Counted from the stretch's first letter, positions 11,006 to 23,991 are shown. The stretch is 64,000 nucleotides of DNA from Acholoe squamosa (GCA_949317995.1 OX439049.1:10269395-10333394); one strand, 5' to 3'. The notes: generated by a model not told the origin, from the letters alone. Translations and numbers: made by a program.

Positions 11006-12890
11006 ACTGTAGTGTTCTGTCCATCATAATTCATGTATTGTATAAAAGTTTCTATCATGTACCTTGTGTATAAGGTATGGCTTATTCGTGTGGATTTACT
11101 GGGCAGTTAATATTAACATTGCAGCCAACAGGAGGGAAACAAGGCATTTGATTTTACAAACAAGACTCCACTTAGCCAAACCAGCAGCCTAGGGGTTCCA
11201 GTGGGACCAAGGGGCCCTAGCTGCACATTGCTTTTTTAAAAAACCACCAAGTAGAGGTTTCCATTTGGACAAGTCTCCTAGCTATAGGTGCATCTTATAA
11301 ATGGAGTAGCCTTACATGCAGAGTATATACAGGGGGACGGTCTATCTATTTATCTATCTATCTATGAATTTAGCTTCAGGTTATTCTCTTTCTTTTTTTT
11401 AGAAAATATGGAATACTTACTTCATGGTTAGAATAGAGCCTGATATCACTTTTGTATACTATGACCTGGTGTTAAGGCATAAAGACTAACTCAAGGGTAC
11501 CAAAGTGTTCAAACTATACTACCATAAAACTTCCTCAGAAGCCAACCAAATTTTAGGGTTTGGGCCCAAATTTGCCGTCTAGTAAAGTTAAAAAGTAGGG
11601 CCGGCTTTTGAAGGATCTTATCAAATGAATCAGTGTAAATTGTCTGAAATTTGGCTTCTAAATTTTGCTTAAGTTATGGGGGTCGGCTTCTGAGGAACAT
11701 CCGATAAGGCCTAACTGTGGTGCCAATTACACTATGACTGATACCTGTTGGTCAGCATTCATGCAGCCCTAGTGCATTTCTTGCAAAGGCTGCATTTAGT
11801 TTATATAGTCCCTGAGAGTTGGCATGAAGCTCCAAAGAAGTGCTGTGGAGCAGACTTGCCAGTAATCCATAGGTGCATCATGACTATCTATCAAGTTCAA
11901 GTTCAATAAATTTTTATCAGCATTTTCATTCAGATAATGATATGATCTTCCTTGGTTAATCCCTTCATAAGTCAATATAGTCGGCATAAGGCATATAATA
12001 TGGAACAAAAATGAAGCAGGCAGGGAGTATTGTCTTATGGACATAATACAGGTTAGGTAACAGCTCTAGTAAGAAACCAAACATTAGTTGTCGATGAAGG
12101 ATCTATGGGAATGATGACATAATTGTGAGCATTTATAGCAGCTCTTAATTAGAAGTAATTCCTAAGGCATAGGGACAATTCTGAAGGAAATCACAGTCAC
12201 ATGATTCACCCTTGATTGGCCTATCCAATCATTTAAAATGTGACTTTCAACCAACCATGATATGAAATGAATATACACATATTGTAAAAATATCAATTTT
12301 TTAAATTTTGATATTTTTGACACAACTAGAAAAGGCTATATCTAGGCTTCTACATATGCTACTTCAGTACCAATTTGTAAAGATGGGTTTAAAGGTAAGA
12401 AAAGAAGTCATGGCCACAGTATTCTAGTGAATGCAGTAAGTGTAATGCAATAAACACTTTGAAAATGAAACAAAAGAGGATGTGAGTCTTATTAAATTGG
12501 AATGGGAAGCAGTTTAACACTAGATGAGCAGAGATCTTTTTTGAAGAGGTTTTAAACTTTTATTGTCTGTAACAAGATCAATCGTACAAATATCATATTA
12601 TCCACCGTAATCAAAATGACCATAATACTTCCTGGTAATAACACAATGGTTCATGAACATTCAGAATCGTAGGAATCAAAATATCATGACAATCTTTTTA
12701 TAAACTGTTTCCAGTGATATGTGATACACTAAACAATGAACAAGTAATCAATGGATAATTCATGACGCGTGTTTTAGCAAAGGATAATTACACGAGGGAG
12801 CAGCCCAAGTGTAATTATCTTTTGTTAACACACACAAGGACTCGAAGCCTGCCATTTGCCGAGGTGTGTGTACCGATGGTCTATTGCTTG
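11006..12890. other. Gene 2 downstream duplicated flank
   Basis: About 11030-12260 repeats about 4255-5300, including a shared caaggggccctagctgcac stretch. ATGATGCA-type modules occur at about 11740-11890. Near 12730-12840 an imperfect inverted motif (aaaggataattacac ... gtgtaattatctttt) recalls the composite repeats at 39.5-39.7 kb. No gene is seen. Confidence 0.55.
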
Positions 12891-12904
12891 GACGCGAAAA
12901 AAAA

Positions 12905-12985
12905 AGATTCACCCGGACCGGGAGTCGTCCCGCCTACCTGTAGAAGCTGAGCACAATGCGATAACCACTAGACCACCGGGGGATA
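12905..12985 (-). repeat. tRNA-derived SINE-like unit
   Basis: Read on the minus strand it carries a degenerate Pol III A box (ggtggtctagtggttatcgc) and then a B-box-like gggacgactccc. Related to units at 38030-38113, 39062-39145 and 40125-40205. A cloverleaf gene is not intact. Confidence 0.5.
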
Positions 12986-13261
12986 CACCTCGGCGCCTGG
13001 CTTGGGTTGGGTTGGTTTGAACGCATCCCGCGTCTCGCGGTTATGGTAGCAGACAGCCTGCAGTCGTCGCCGTTATGCGAGCAGTAGCAAAAAAAATATA
13101 CGCCAGGCGACACATCTCGACGCCCGGCTTGGCATGCTTTGAACGCGTCCGGCAGTCGTCTATAATTATAATGCTATTCTAACCTTGCACATGTGAGTGT
13201 TGTTATGGGGGGACACAGCCATATCAATGACTTATACAGACCTGGTTCTAACCAAGCTTCT

Positions 13262-13500
13262 CTTGTCAGTCCCTGTGGCTCACTTTCGTAGGTTTTAACA
13301 TGTAACATATGACATGTAAGGACATGTAAGGAGGCATGTTATCCATGGATAATATGCCTCCTTACATGGATAACATGCCTCCTTACAAAAGTCATGCTGC
13401 ATGCATAATGGTGTGAAATATCGACAGGTATGTGCATGGGAATATTCAGAAAAAGCACCTAAAATGACAGAAGTCGTGTAATAAGTGGCTATAAAGTTCA
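13262..13500. repeat. Hairpin repeat related to the 38.3-40.6 kb family
   Basis: cagtccctgtggc is followed by ttttaacatgtaacatatga and a hairpin whose arms are gtaaggaggcatgttatcc and its near complement (13327-13366), then a third partial copy. The order of modules matches 38341-38600 and 40325-40700. Confidence 0.55.
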
Positions 13501-13711
13501 TGGGAGAACTATCAGTAAACTGTTGTTATGGAAATCCCATATATGAATCTAAAGAATCAATCATGAAAAGTACATCCTAGTGACCGTACATAACAGGGCA
13601 AGCATAGCGATTTTAATCCACTTTTACTTTAAGACGTTGTTACCCCACTCCCTTTAAAGAATAAACTTTTATATAAAGCCATATTAAATCATACAAACAT
13701 TAAATCTATCC

Positions 13712-14011
13712 TCAAACCAGAGATAAGTAACCAGAGTTTCTTTTTATAAAATCCATCATTTCATCTTTCATTTTTTCTTTGAATGCATCATAATCTTGGA
13801 TGTTCCTTACACTTGGTGATAGGGCATTCCACGCTTTCCCACACATCACTTCAGGACTATTGGCATATGATCTCGCATTTAATTTACAATGATATAACAC
13901 AGGGGCATTAGAGAACCTGGTGACCCTTATTTTGTCAGTACAATTCAATGGGTTTGAAGCTCTCTTAAAGGCATGACATTTAATATGGAATTCTCTTCTA
14001 TAATTTAGCAT
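13712..14011 (-). pseudogene. LINE reverse-transcriptase C-terminal fragment
   Basis: An open stretch of 99 codons on the minus strand. The motif KAWNALSPSVRNIQDYDAFK matches the tail found after the reverse transcriptase domain of many animal non-LTR retrotransposons (WNSLP..IRN...FK). The catalytic domain and endonuclease are absent, so this is a 5'-truncated relic. The clade is not assignable from this length. Confidence 0.55.
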
Positions 14012-14038
14012 AGGATTAAGAAGATTGTTCTACCTCAA

Positions 14039-14745
14039 GGTATGCAGTTAGATTTTCTGGGACATGACTATTTAGATTTCACATGAGACAAGGGGATCCC
14101 TAACCAGCACTTCATAACAAAGTTTAACACTAATTGAGAGCCACAAAATATCTTCATGATCTAAGGCCATCATGATGCTTCAATGTTCTAATGAGTCTAA
14201 TCAACAGCACTGCATTGGTACATCATGCTGACTTGATGTCGATCTCATAGCATTGGCATGATGCCTGAATGCAGCACTGGTGAGTTACCCACCAGTGCTG
14301 CATTCATAGCATTATGCATCATGATAATCAATGGATCTGATGTATTGAAGCAGTTGTTACCTGTTGGGTCTTAAAATGGTAGCGGCATTGGCAGACTGCA
14401 GTGTTGAAGGCGGGTGAAATTTTTCAATAGCTCCTTGGGCAGGAACCAATTAACGTTTACCCTAGGGAGGGGTCAAACTATATGGGTGATTACCTATATC
14501 GAGGCATCAACATTCCGCACACAAATCAGATTTTGGGGGGGTCAATGAGGCAAAATCAATTCTTATTGGGGAACCAGGGGTGTGATAACTTTGGTCCTAT
14601 TGGTGGGGGTTCAGAAAAATATTTGCCAGTCTGCAAAAATCCAACAAGCCCCCAGCTGACAATAAATTACTCTTTCCTTAAACCAGGTCTGATCTAGAAT
14701 ATCCTACATGTACATGAAGTTTGTTCTACTTAAGGTGGGTCGCTA
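14039..14745. repeat. Duplicated block (copy of 5976-6690)
   Basis: Shares long stretches such as catgagacaaggggatccct and agtttaacactaattgagag with 5976-6690. It contains ATGATGCA-type palindromes and marks the junction between duplication units 2 and 3. Confidence 0.7.
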
Positions 14746-14775
14746 CTATTGAATATGTGCCCACTGCACATGTCG

Positions 14776-17125
14776 CTGCACATGTGAGTTATTTTATCAG
14801 AATAAGACCAAATTTAGTGTCCTCAAACCTGCATATCTCCTTAATCTTCACAAGAAAAATCGGAAGATTTTGATCAAAATTGACCATTTTATGACAATTA
14901 CAGTAAATCCTCACGTATAAGACGTGGCCTATACACCAAAATTACTTCATGTGTGTCCTATAGGATCTAGCCCAAGTCAGGGTGCGTCATATAGGCGAGG
15001 ATTTTATACTAAAGAACAGTACTAAAAGGACCAAAAAGTTGCCCTAGGTGTGTCCTATAGGACTTACCCTAAGCCAGGGTGCGTCCTATAAGCGAGGGGC
15101 GTCCTATACGCGAGGATTTACGGTAACAGTTTTGGTACACTTCATTTTCGGATTTCTTTTTAGAATTCCCTGATGTTATCTTGCATCTTATAATTATAAC
15201 CCTCATTTTCCCTAGAAAATGTTTTAGAAGTTACGAGCTGCCAAGAATGACCAAGGGCATATAATGAAATTATTTATGCCAAAGATTTATATATTTTTCT
15301 GAATATGGATTTTAGTCAATTTTTCCAATTTTTTTTTTTATTTCAAATGACCAAAACTACAAAATTATGCATGGGAGCCCATATCAAAATTCCCTTTGTA
15401 AAAAAGTAAATTATCTGAACTAAATTTTAGAAAAGTTTAAGAAGAATCTAGTTGTTGGTTAGAATTAGTGTGTTATACTTGACTGATTCGGCCTCCAGTC
15501 ACCCTGGGTCAACTAGGTCACCAGGTGTGCAGTCAATCACTCACAGGTAGCAGGCAGGCAGACGTAGCTGGCAGTTCAATTTTTCTTTTGTAATTGTAAC
15601 TTTGTTACCTGTTTGTTTTTCTTTGTTTAAATAAATAGGCTGGTAGTCGACGACTGGACTGGCCGAAGTGCATCTACCTCTTGCTTAGTCCCTCTGCATA
15701 GTTAATAAAAATAGCTAATCTAATCATTTTTGTTTTGAAATAATAGAAAAATTATCCTTTTTTTTTGTTGATTCATGAGGAATTTACCCAGAATGTGAGG
15801 TATCAGGTATCAAACAAAAATTCTTAATAAACAAGGATATTAGAACTTTCATCATGTGAAGTTTTACATTTCTTTGTTTGTTGGTTATGATAGAAAGAAA
15901 TTCTCAAAATTCAATATAAAAAATGGTGTATGGGACCCCCTTCTTTTCTTTGCAGAATCTCATTCTAGTCACTAGATGATATAAAGTACATTTGACCAAA
16001 AAATGGAGGATTTCTAGGGACTTGGATTCAATGGTAGCAACCCACCTTAAACATAATCATAATCCTATTATAGCAGGTATCATCAAAGAGGAAAGATGTT
16101 GGAGGACAAAGAGTCTGACGAGAATGAGGACACATGAATGCTAATGAACATGGCTTGGGAAATGATGCACCCCTTTAGCACAGCATGATGCACCAGGTGT
16201 CATTTCCTTTTCATGATGCACTCATTGATCATGGTGAAAACCTTCAATGGTATATTAAGCTCTCTGACGGCATCCTGAATGCACTGATAGTGACACGCTA
16301 GTGCTGCATTCATGTACCATTCAGCGTATCGACAAATTTACATATTGCATCAAAACACTATGTGGCCATTAAAGGGTTAATGCCCTTTAAGGGCTGCTAA
16401 TGCAGGAGAGCATTATGTCCGTGGGTGGCCATGATGCACCAATGAACTGCTGGCAATCATTGCAGCATCACGCTTCAGGACCTTCCAGTAGTGTATCAAC
16501 CCCACAGGGTTGACATGATGCTTTAATGTAGTCCTTGCGAGTTCCTCATGCATCATAACAACCAAGGAGCATGATGCATTAATGCATTAGCGGCCCTTAA
16601 AGCATTAAGTCATTTGATGTATTAGAAAGATATTACCTCTTTAAGTCTTCATGTCATACAGCTGTCATGGCAAGCCAATTGTTACACAATCAAACAAAGG
16701 ATGACATATGTCTCCACTTCATTAGCAATGGTCGACTTACCTGGCTTAACTCTTGAAGGACTGCATAGAGCTTAACAGTGGCAGTGAATATCCTATGAGT
16801 GATACATTCAAGCATCACACCAACCTTACAACATCGATTTGTTCCAACAAGGTTGGCAGGATGCAGGACTGGCGAGTTAACCACCAGGGCTCCATTCATG
16901 AGTCATGACAAGAAATGAATGTGGTGATGCATTAATGCACTGTTCAGTCTATAAAGGGTAAACTAATTACCATTCCTTTCAAATGCCTTATCCATTGAAT
17001 TATTCAAAGAAATTAATGAAATGGAGTGGAGAGGAGGAGACACCTTTGCCATGAAAGGTGATGTAGATACATGAGTAGACTGCAACAAGAATGTTCTGCA
17101 TGTTGAATAACTAGAATTTAAATCA
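14776..17125. repeat. Gene 3 upstream duplicated block (copy of 1-2238)
   Basis: Starts ctgcacatgtgagttatttt exactly as the first base of the window and stays alignable to the gene 3 promoter. It contains a second copy of the pogo-like MITE (about 14900-15125) and the same ATGATGCA cluster (about 16160-16930). Small indels distinguish the copies, for example extra sequence near 15283-15335 and 15910-16020. Confidence 0.8.
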
Positions 17126-17163
17126 TATAAAAGGGGGAGAGGTTGATGGACTCATCAGTCTCT
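17042..17163 (+). promoter_or_regulatory. Gene 3 promoter
   Basis: TATAAAA is at 17126-17132. The initiator TCAGTCT has its A at 17157, 31 bp from the TATA start. The DR1-like ACCTTTGCCA is at 17042-17051, 84 bp before the TATA box. Confidence 0.75.
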
Positions 17164-17187
17164 GAACACACCTCACAGACATACAAC

Positions 17188-18148
17188 ATGATCCGCATCA
17201 TCCTTCTTGCTGCTGTGGCCTTCTGCCTGACAGAGGCCTCGGGATATGGTGGCTACGCCCGTGCTGCTCCTCACAAGTGAGTCCAATAAAACTGTATTTG
17301 CTGATGTTCATCTGTCTGCCTGCTGACATATACTTCTACTTAAAGGAGCTCTGCATATGCTACATTGTTCGTGTGCAAATGTTGACTTAAGTCCTCCTTT
17401 CAGTGCTCCATTAAATTCACACAATCTATCTCAGAGTTGTCATAAAAAATGATGGCTTAGATATTACTCCTATGCCTGGCAGTTCAGATTTGGTCTGCAT
17501 GATGCATGAATGCAACCCTAAGAAGGAACTCACCAGGTTTACTATCACGTAGACCCGATGGAGTTGATGCACTCCCTGAGGGTTAATTCAATGTCATGAT
17601 GCCAAAATGAAGGGCTGGGCAGCAAACTCACCAGCAGTTCATTGTTGAATCATGATGGAATGGGTATGATGAACTACTGCATTAATCATATGGTTAATAT
17701 GATCAGATAGCTCAGATGCCTTCTTGTATAAACCATCACCTGGGAAGTTGTAGGAAGGTTTTTCAATTAAATCTAACCAAAGATTTCATTATTTAAATTT
17801 GTGAATTCATATAGTATAATGTTTAATAAATGTCACACTTTGTTTTTCAGTGGATACGAATCAAGTGTGAACAGGAACAATGCCCAACGTCAGCTCGGTG
17901 TCAATGACATTGCCAACTGGGTAGGAAGTGGAAGTGGAACTGCCCGAAGAGATGGTGTCCCCGGCACTCCTCTTGGTGTGACTGGCCGTGACAGATACTC
18001 CTATGGTCATGGACATGGGTATGGTGGATATGGACATGGAGGGTATGGTGGATATGGACATGGAGGCTATGGCCATGGGGGATATGGTGGCTATGGAGGA
18101 TATGGCCATGGTGCTTATGGTGGTTACGGACATGGCTATGCTCACTAA
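17188..18148 (+). CDS. Gene 3: secreted Gly/Tyr/His-rich protein, 128 aa
   Basis: Coding exons are 17188-17276 and 17851-18148; the donor of intron 1 is GTGAGT and the join is phase 2. The protein has the same length and layout as gene 2: signal peptide 1-18, conserved domain 30-78 with dibasic RR, tail ending GHGAYGGYGHGYAH. One tail unit has Ala for Gly (GHGAYGG). Intron 1 is only 574 bp and has an ATGATGCA-like patch at 17490-17680 but no fold-back. Third unit of the tandem array. Confidence 0.87.
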
Positions 18149-18502
18149 GGTAAGTGGCAGTAGTCTGCTATTTTTCTGTTAATAATCCAATCTATATAGT
18201 TATGTGATAAACTTCAATTTACCTGAGGAGAACTGCTACCTACCTAAATGTAACATTTCTCTATTAATTTGCATATCATGGTCTCGGCACCTACCACCCT
18301 AGTAATTTTTGTACTTTCTTCCCATGTGAGTATGGTTCTGTAATTTACTCACTATAACGAGCTCATTAAATGACTACTTCCTCATGGTCAGTGAGAATTC
18401 CTTGACTTTGGCTTCCTTCTATGAATAAGCAGCTAATCATTGGTCATGAGACTTGTCCATTTCATATCTCGGTTCTCATCGATTCTCTTATTTCTGTTAC
18501 AG

Positions 18503-18645
18503 TTCACAGACACCCATATAGGAGGCCGCAGCATGGTATCCAGAACATCATTGAGAACCTGACCCTTGCAGTACAAGACATTTGTTACTGAATGGATTGC
18601 CATTCATGAAAATAGAAAATAAAAAAAATACATATATTTCAAAGT
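18503..18645 (+). other. Gene 3 3' exon
   Basis: The acceptor gttacag ends at 18502 and AATAAA is at 18618-18623. Spliced to G18149, the frame stays open after TAA for 29 codons (VHRHPYRRPQHGIQNI..., ending DICY) to TGA 18589-18591. Confidence 0.7.
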
Positions 18646-18659
18646 AAAATCTCTTTTCT

Positions 18660-19034
18660 TCATATATTTTAGAAGTATTAAATTATACTATATTCATGGT
18701 CAGAGTGAAAAAGATAAATGGATTTCCCATGGCTGACTATGATTAATTTTCAAAACATTAAAATTTTGTAAAGAAAGATGAGTGTATCAAGGATTTCACT
18801 TGCAAAAACGAAAACTGCTGCACTCTCCTCAACGCTATCAAAATCGCTATTGTGAGCAGGAATGACAAGAGCTGTCCAGTGAAGAGTATTGTGTTGTAGT
18901 TAGACACTTCATTTTGAGGAAATATGGGCTAGCAGTGACTGGAATAACGTATAAGATATTTAGATGTGTTTCCGCAAATTTTCAAATCTGGCTCTTTAGC
19001 ACATGTGCAAACTTTAAATGATATATGACTCTAG

Positions 19035-19103
<69 letters not shown>

Positions 19104-20440
19104 TCCCGATTCAACATCCCTGTTGATATGATATTTCTTCAATGCTCAGAGTGATTCAGAGTTGACATATCAACATTGAATCAACAGTGAACATGAGAGA
19201 GTTCATTAGATTGTGATGAAATCAAAGTTGAATCAACATTGAATTGAAAACAATGTTTCAACATTGATATATACGTGTACCATTAATCTGATATTGAAAT
19301 GATGGTTAACAAGATTTAAGTTCAAATGGCAAAAGTGTTGAAATATCACATAGGAGAGGCTCAGCTGATATACTGCCTACAAAGATACTTTCCTTTTGGT
19401 TAAGTATAGTCAACGCTATATTTCTGGGAAAAATTATACATTACTTGATTAGACTGCCAGACCGAATGTCTGTAATCTTGGGACTTTGGTTTACATTTTT
19501 GTTTTTACACCTTGCAAATTGGACCATTGTTACGTCTTTTTCATCCTAACACAAAAGGTGTTACTTATTGTTAAATTTGGACAAATCATTGTCAAATGGA
19601 TATGATAGTGAATTAATTCATGTTTTCTTTCCTGGCGATAATAATCTTTAGTATTCAGTCCTGCCAAGATCAACCCAGTGGAATGCTAAAAACGGCTGGA
19701 CTGAATGACCTGTGAGGGGGGAAGTTTTTGTATAGACTGTATATAGAGTCATCTTTCATATCCTCCCTTATTTCGTGTCTTAATTGAGCAACTATGACAT
19801 ATTCTTGTGGTAGAAAGAGGACAAGCCATGTCTATTTGATGAGAGTTTTCTATGATAATAGCATGTCCTAGTTATTTCTGAATTCTACTTAAGATTCAGA
19901 TGTGCAAGTTAAGAGCAAAAAGATGGACAAGAAAATAGCTTTTTACTTCAATCATAAGGTCTTAGGTCATGCTCTTCCAATAAAAGTAAAAATCCATGTT
20001 CAAAGTCTGCATTGCTCGTGCATATAGTGCATTGTTCTATTAGCAATTGTGTAAGTTATGGAATGCAAACCAACTCCACTATGCATAGAGAGAGACAGTG
20101 TAATGTATGGTTAGAAATCTAGATGATAAAGTCAGAAATACAGGAATATTAAGTGACTTATCAAAGTGGCATTGGAGCATTGAAACATGAAATTTTAGGT
20201 ATCGTGCTGCCCGTAAATCGTTAAATTCACTGCGGCTCTGTCATCATGTCTATAAGAATGAGCTTATGTTTAATCTCTATCCTGGGTCTATAAATCATGA
20301 TCTTCTAAAATATACAAGACTAATAAAAGTATGACTACTAATAACCTGCTAGGGATTACTCAGATATAATTAATTGAATAGAAGTTGTGATATCATGTAT
20401 AAATCTTTCTTGGTATACAACTGTCAACATACACTTATAA
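18660..20440. other. Intergenic region between genes 3 and 4, no supported gene
   Basis: Contains a pure (AT)n run at about 19038-19101, then a patch of interspersed ttgaatcaacattga-like words (about 19110-19280). The rest is AT-rich with no convincing exon. Confidence 0.5.
19038..19101. repeat. (AT)n microsatellite
   Basis: About 30 uninterrupted AT dinucleotides preceded by a short GT run. Confidence 0.95.
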
Positions 20441-20896
20441 CTGTGGTTGTAGTTAATTTCGCGCTCTACATATTTTCGCGGATTTCATGGAAATTAGATA
20501 TATGCAAATTTATGTCTTAAGCGAACAGGGCCACTTTCTTAGACTTTGTGGCCCGGGGCCCAAGCTCAGGGGCCCAGGGTGTTAGGAGTAGAATGGGGGA
20601 GGGTCGGGGGGATGGCTAAGGATAGTGTCGGGTGCAGTAGTTGGGTTTGTACCTCTTACAGGGGCCACACCGATTCCCTTCATAAAAATTGACATTAAGT
20701 CTCGGGGTCCTTAGATCTCACTGTGTCAGTTGGAATATTAGATATTTCTAAACAGGTGGATTATATAAATTGAAACCCCCTGCCACCATTTAATCAACAT
20801 GCCACTCCTCAGGGGCCGTGAATTCAAATACATTTGAAATTGTGTTTTTACTCTTTCCGCGAAAATTTACACCAGCGAAAATATCTACGACCACAG
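20441..20896. mobile_element. MITE upstream of gene 4
   Basis: The termini ctgtggttgtag (20441) and ctacgaccacag (ending 20896) are inverted repeats with one mismatch, followed inside by inverted ttttcgcgg / ccgcgaaaa. No ORF. The element ends about 220 bp before the gene 4 TATA box. Confidence 0.55.
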
Positions 20897-21033
20897 TATT
20901 ATGTAATGAACACAGTGATAACTGACAGCTGGTAATGGTGTTTTCAGGTCAAAGTTATTATCATTCATTACAAAGACCTTATTCTCTGAATGATTCAAAG
21001 GATTTAAGATGGACTTGAAAGAAAAGAGGAGAC

Positions 21034-21156
21034 ACCTTTGCCTCAAGATGTGATGTGGGTAGATAATAAATCTCAACTACATGCATCCGTCTACTTGCTG
21101 TGTATGCAAGCATAATGATATAAAAGGAGGAGAGGATCATGTACTCTTCAGTCTCT
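21034..21156 (+). promoter_or_regulatory. Gene 4 promoter
   Basis: TATAAAA is at 21119-21125 and the initiator TCAGTCT has its A at 21150. ACCTTTGCC is at 21034-21042, 85 bp before the TATA box. About 200 bp upstream of the start align in reverse with the gene 5 promoter, including tacttgctgtgtatgcaagc-like and acaaagaccttattctctga-like stretches. Confidence 0.75.
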
Positions 21157-21180
21157 GAACACACCTCTCAGACATACAAC

Positions 21181-22083
21181 ATGATCCGCATCATCCTTCT
21201 TGCTGCTGTGGCCTTCTGCCTGACAGAGGCCTCTGGATATGGTGGTTATGCCCGTGCTGCTCCCCACAAGTAAGTTTACCCTGAAAGACTCAATGATATA
21301 GCATCAATATTCTTAGATCTCACCATGAAGACCCACCAGAATATAAATACCCCACTTGGCAGAAAAACTGTGGTTCCTAAGTTTGGCAAACTTTTTTTTT
21401 TCAACGTAAAAAAGAAGTCAAAACATGTACTAAAAAACATGTTTGTTTGACGTTCCTATAAAAACGTTTTTATTTCAGGTTAAAAAGACATTTTTTTTTT
21501 ACATAAAAGAAGCGTAACTAAAAAAACATTATTATTTGGTTGAAAATTGTTTGAAAAAAAAACGTCTAAAATGTTTTAAAAGTTTTTAAAATGTAATAAA
21601 AATGGTTGAAGCACAAGTGACACGCTAGCAGAAATGCTGAGTCAACTTTGAAATAACATCGATCACCCAATCCCAATTTTTCTTTGCCAACTTAAAAAAA
21701 AAGAGTGAATAGGGATTTGAGCCTCTTGTTTTAGGTAAAATTGCCTTGTAAGTGCAAAGAGTGTCCATATTGTTTGACTAATCTTTGTTCTTTTTTCCAG
21801 TGGCTATGAGTCAAGTGTGAACAGGAACAATGCCCAACGTCAGCTCGGTGTCAATGGCATCGCCAACTGGGTAGGAAGTGGAAGTGGAACTGCCCGCAGA
21901 GATGGTGTCCCTGGCACTCCTCTTGGTGTGACTGGCCATGACAGATACTCCTATGGTCATGGACATGGGTACGGAGGATATGGTGGATATGGTCATGGAG
22001 GCTATGGCCATGGGGGATATGGTGGCTACGGAGGATATGGCCAAGGTGGATACGGTGGCTATGGACATGGCTTTGCGCACTAA
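21181..22083 (+). CDS. Gene 4: secreted Gly/Tyr/His-rich protein, 123 aa
   Basis: Coding exons are 21181-21269 and 21801-22083, joined in phase 2. It is the shortest family member; the tail lacks one unit and ends GGYGQGGYGGYGHGFAH, with Gln and Phe replacing His and Tyr. The signal peptide and conserved domain (VNGIANW) match the others. Its promoter and 3' exon resemble those of gene 5 on the other strand more than those of genes 1-3, making genes 4 and 5 the inner pair of the inverted cluster. Confidence 0.86.
21351..21600. mobile_element. acgttttt-rich MITE-like sequence in gene 4 intron 1
   Basis: Starts ccccacttggca and carries repeated aaaaacgttttt and tttatttcaggttaaaaa words, as in the complete element at 49947-50198. 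The right terminal repeat is not recognisable, so it is a decayed copy. Confidence 0.5.
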
Positions 22084-22452
22084 GGTAAGATCAGTTCATA
22101 CAAGCACCATGTGTTTAGAAGACCCTTTGTTGACTTGTATGTATACCCTATGCTGTTTGATTAAACTGTTAGCTACCAAATATAATATAACCCACATCTA
22201 TACCTTCCCAGATAATGTGTGTAGAATCGTGAGGATATGTTATATCTTAGTAACAGTTATCTTGCCTGCAATGTTGGTGCCCATCTGGCAAAAAATGTGT
22301 TTGCAATGCTTAGCAAAAGATGTTTGCAAATTAAAACATTCTTACGTTGAAAAGTTTCAACTTTGAGAAATTCACAGCTACAAGTAAACACCTACTTTGT
22401 CTGGGAACATACAGATATTATTCCCTTAGTTGATTATGCTTTTGACTTTCAG

Positions 22453-22600
22453 TACTCTCATTACCACTCAGATGGGTGCCAGCATATTGTTATCCAGAAC
22501 ATCTTGGACAAGCTGGACCTTGCAGCACAAGCGTTCACCACAGGATACTATGCGCATTATCAGAATTTAGAACAATAAAATGAAGGAAATAATACATATC
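22453..22600 (+). other. Gene 4 3' exon (divergent type)
   Basis: The acceptor gactttcag ends at 22452 and AATAAA is at 22574-22579. The family frame is open here as YSHYHSDGCQHIVIQNILDK and onward, ending QNLEQ before TAA. With the visible donor at G22084 this frame is one base out of register with exon 2. It is closest to the gene 5 3' exon. Confidence 0.65.
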
Positions 22601-22954
22601 AAACTCTAATGAATTGCTTCTTCCCTCTATATTCTACACCTTTAGAACATTTGAATCCAGCCTATTGCAAAAGTTATTTTACACCGTACTGCAATCAATA
22701 ATACCGGTAGTAGAGTATTGAACAAACAAATCACCCCTACCTACCCCCCCCCCACCACTGATGTGCAGTGTTCAAGGATGGTAATTTTTACAGATGAAGC
22801 TAAAGTACCAGTAATGTCCTGAAAAATGAAAATGAAAACAGGCTTATTCTTGATAAAAACTGAATATTAGATATTATTTCATGTTGATATGCCCAAGATA
22901 CTGACAGCCCATAGGTTTAACAGTGCAGCTCCGTATCTCACACCCCCATGAGAT

Positions 22955-23500
22955 AACCCAGCAAATCTGAGTGAACATGAGTTTTGGTGAGTGAAGATGT
23001 ATGATAACTTTTGCATGACACTGAGTCAACTCTCACTCAGCTTGACAAACCATCACTCATTTCAATAAAGGTGGTAGGAAAGGTTGGGTGAATGTTGGTC
23101 AGCATGTGTCAATACTGGTCAAGTCTCACTTAGCTTGATGAACAAGCACTCACTTTGATACAGATGGTAGGAGAGACTGTGTGAGCATGTGTGAGCATGT
23201 GTCAATACTTGTCAACTTTCACTCAGTTTGACGAACAATCACTCGTTGTGATAAAGATGATAGGGGAGACTGGGTGAGCATGTGTCAGCATGTGTCTACA
23301 GTTGTCAACTCTCACTCAGCTTGACGAATAATCACTCACTTCAATAAAGATGTGAGGGAAGATTGGGTAAGCATACGCCTACATGTGTCAATAGTCGCCC
23401 ACACCCACACAGCTTAACAAACAATCAGTCAATTCCATAAAGATGTGAGGGACGACTTGGTGAACAATTGTAAGGATGCGTCAATAATTGCTAGCTCATA
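22955..23500. repeat. Minisatellite, roughly 100-bp unit
   Basis: About five degenerate units built of gtcaactctcactcagcttg, aacaatcactcacttcaata and gggtgagcatgtgtca-type words. The reverse-complement family occurs at about 33395-33860 and in scattered form at 31780-32040, 34000-34040 and 35280-35440. Confidence 0.7.
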
Positions 23501-23937
23501 TTCACAATGAGAGACTATGGAATCTGTATAAATTCTAACTGCTTGTACTTTACAGAATGGGCCAGTTGATTGAATGTTAATATGATAGATGTTGCACATA
23601 GCAGTTTTCTATCTTACATGATATGAAATATACATAAATCAGGAACGTAATGATACTGAAGAATATTGAATTCGGTGCATATATAAGACAAAACAGATGA
23701 TTTGTTTTGTCTATAGCGTTGATTCCACCGGAGCCGATTGTTGTCCGATCGGGTCATCGGGTTGCGTCGGGCATGCATCGGGGAGCATCGGAGAGGATCG
23801 GGCACCTGTCGGGAGCTGTCGGGCTCCTGTCGGCCAAAAATCGGGCTGAAATCGTCTTCAGTGGAAGAGGTAGAATTTTTCCATCGGGAACTGTCGGAGA
23901 TGCATCTCCGATGATCTCCGACAGGAGTCGAGAGTAG

Positions 23938-23991
23938 CCGACAGGTACCCGATTTTTTCTAATCAGTTAGAAAAAATCGGGTACCTGTCGG
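23938..23991. repeat. Perfect 25-bp-arm palindrome in the Harbinger left end
   Basis: The arm ccgacaggtacccgattttt... (23938-23962) pairs exactly with 23967-23991 across a 4-base loop. It lies in the gtcgg-rich subterminal region and may be a transposase-binding structure or a nested element end (inference). Confidence 0.8.

Noticed and set aside
22955-23500. CRISPR-like array
   Set aside because: Units are degenerate and contiguous, with no unique spacers of fixed length, in a eukaryotic setting; it is a minisatellite.
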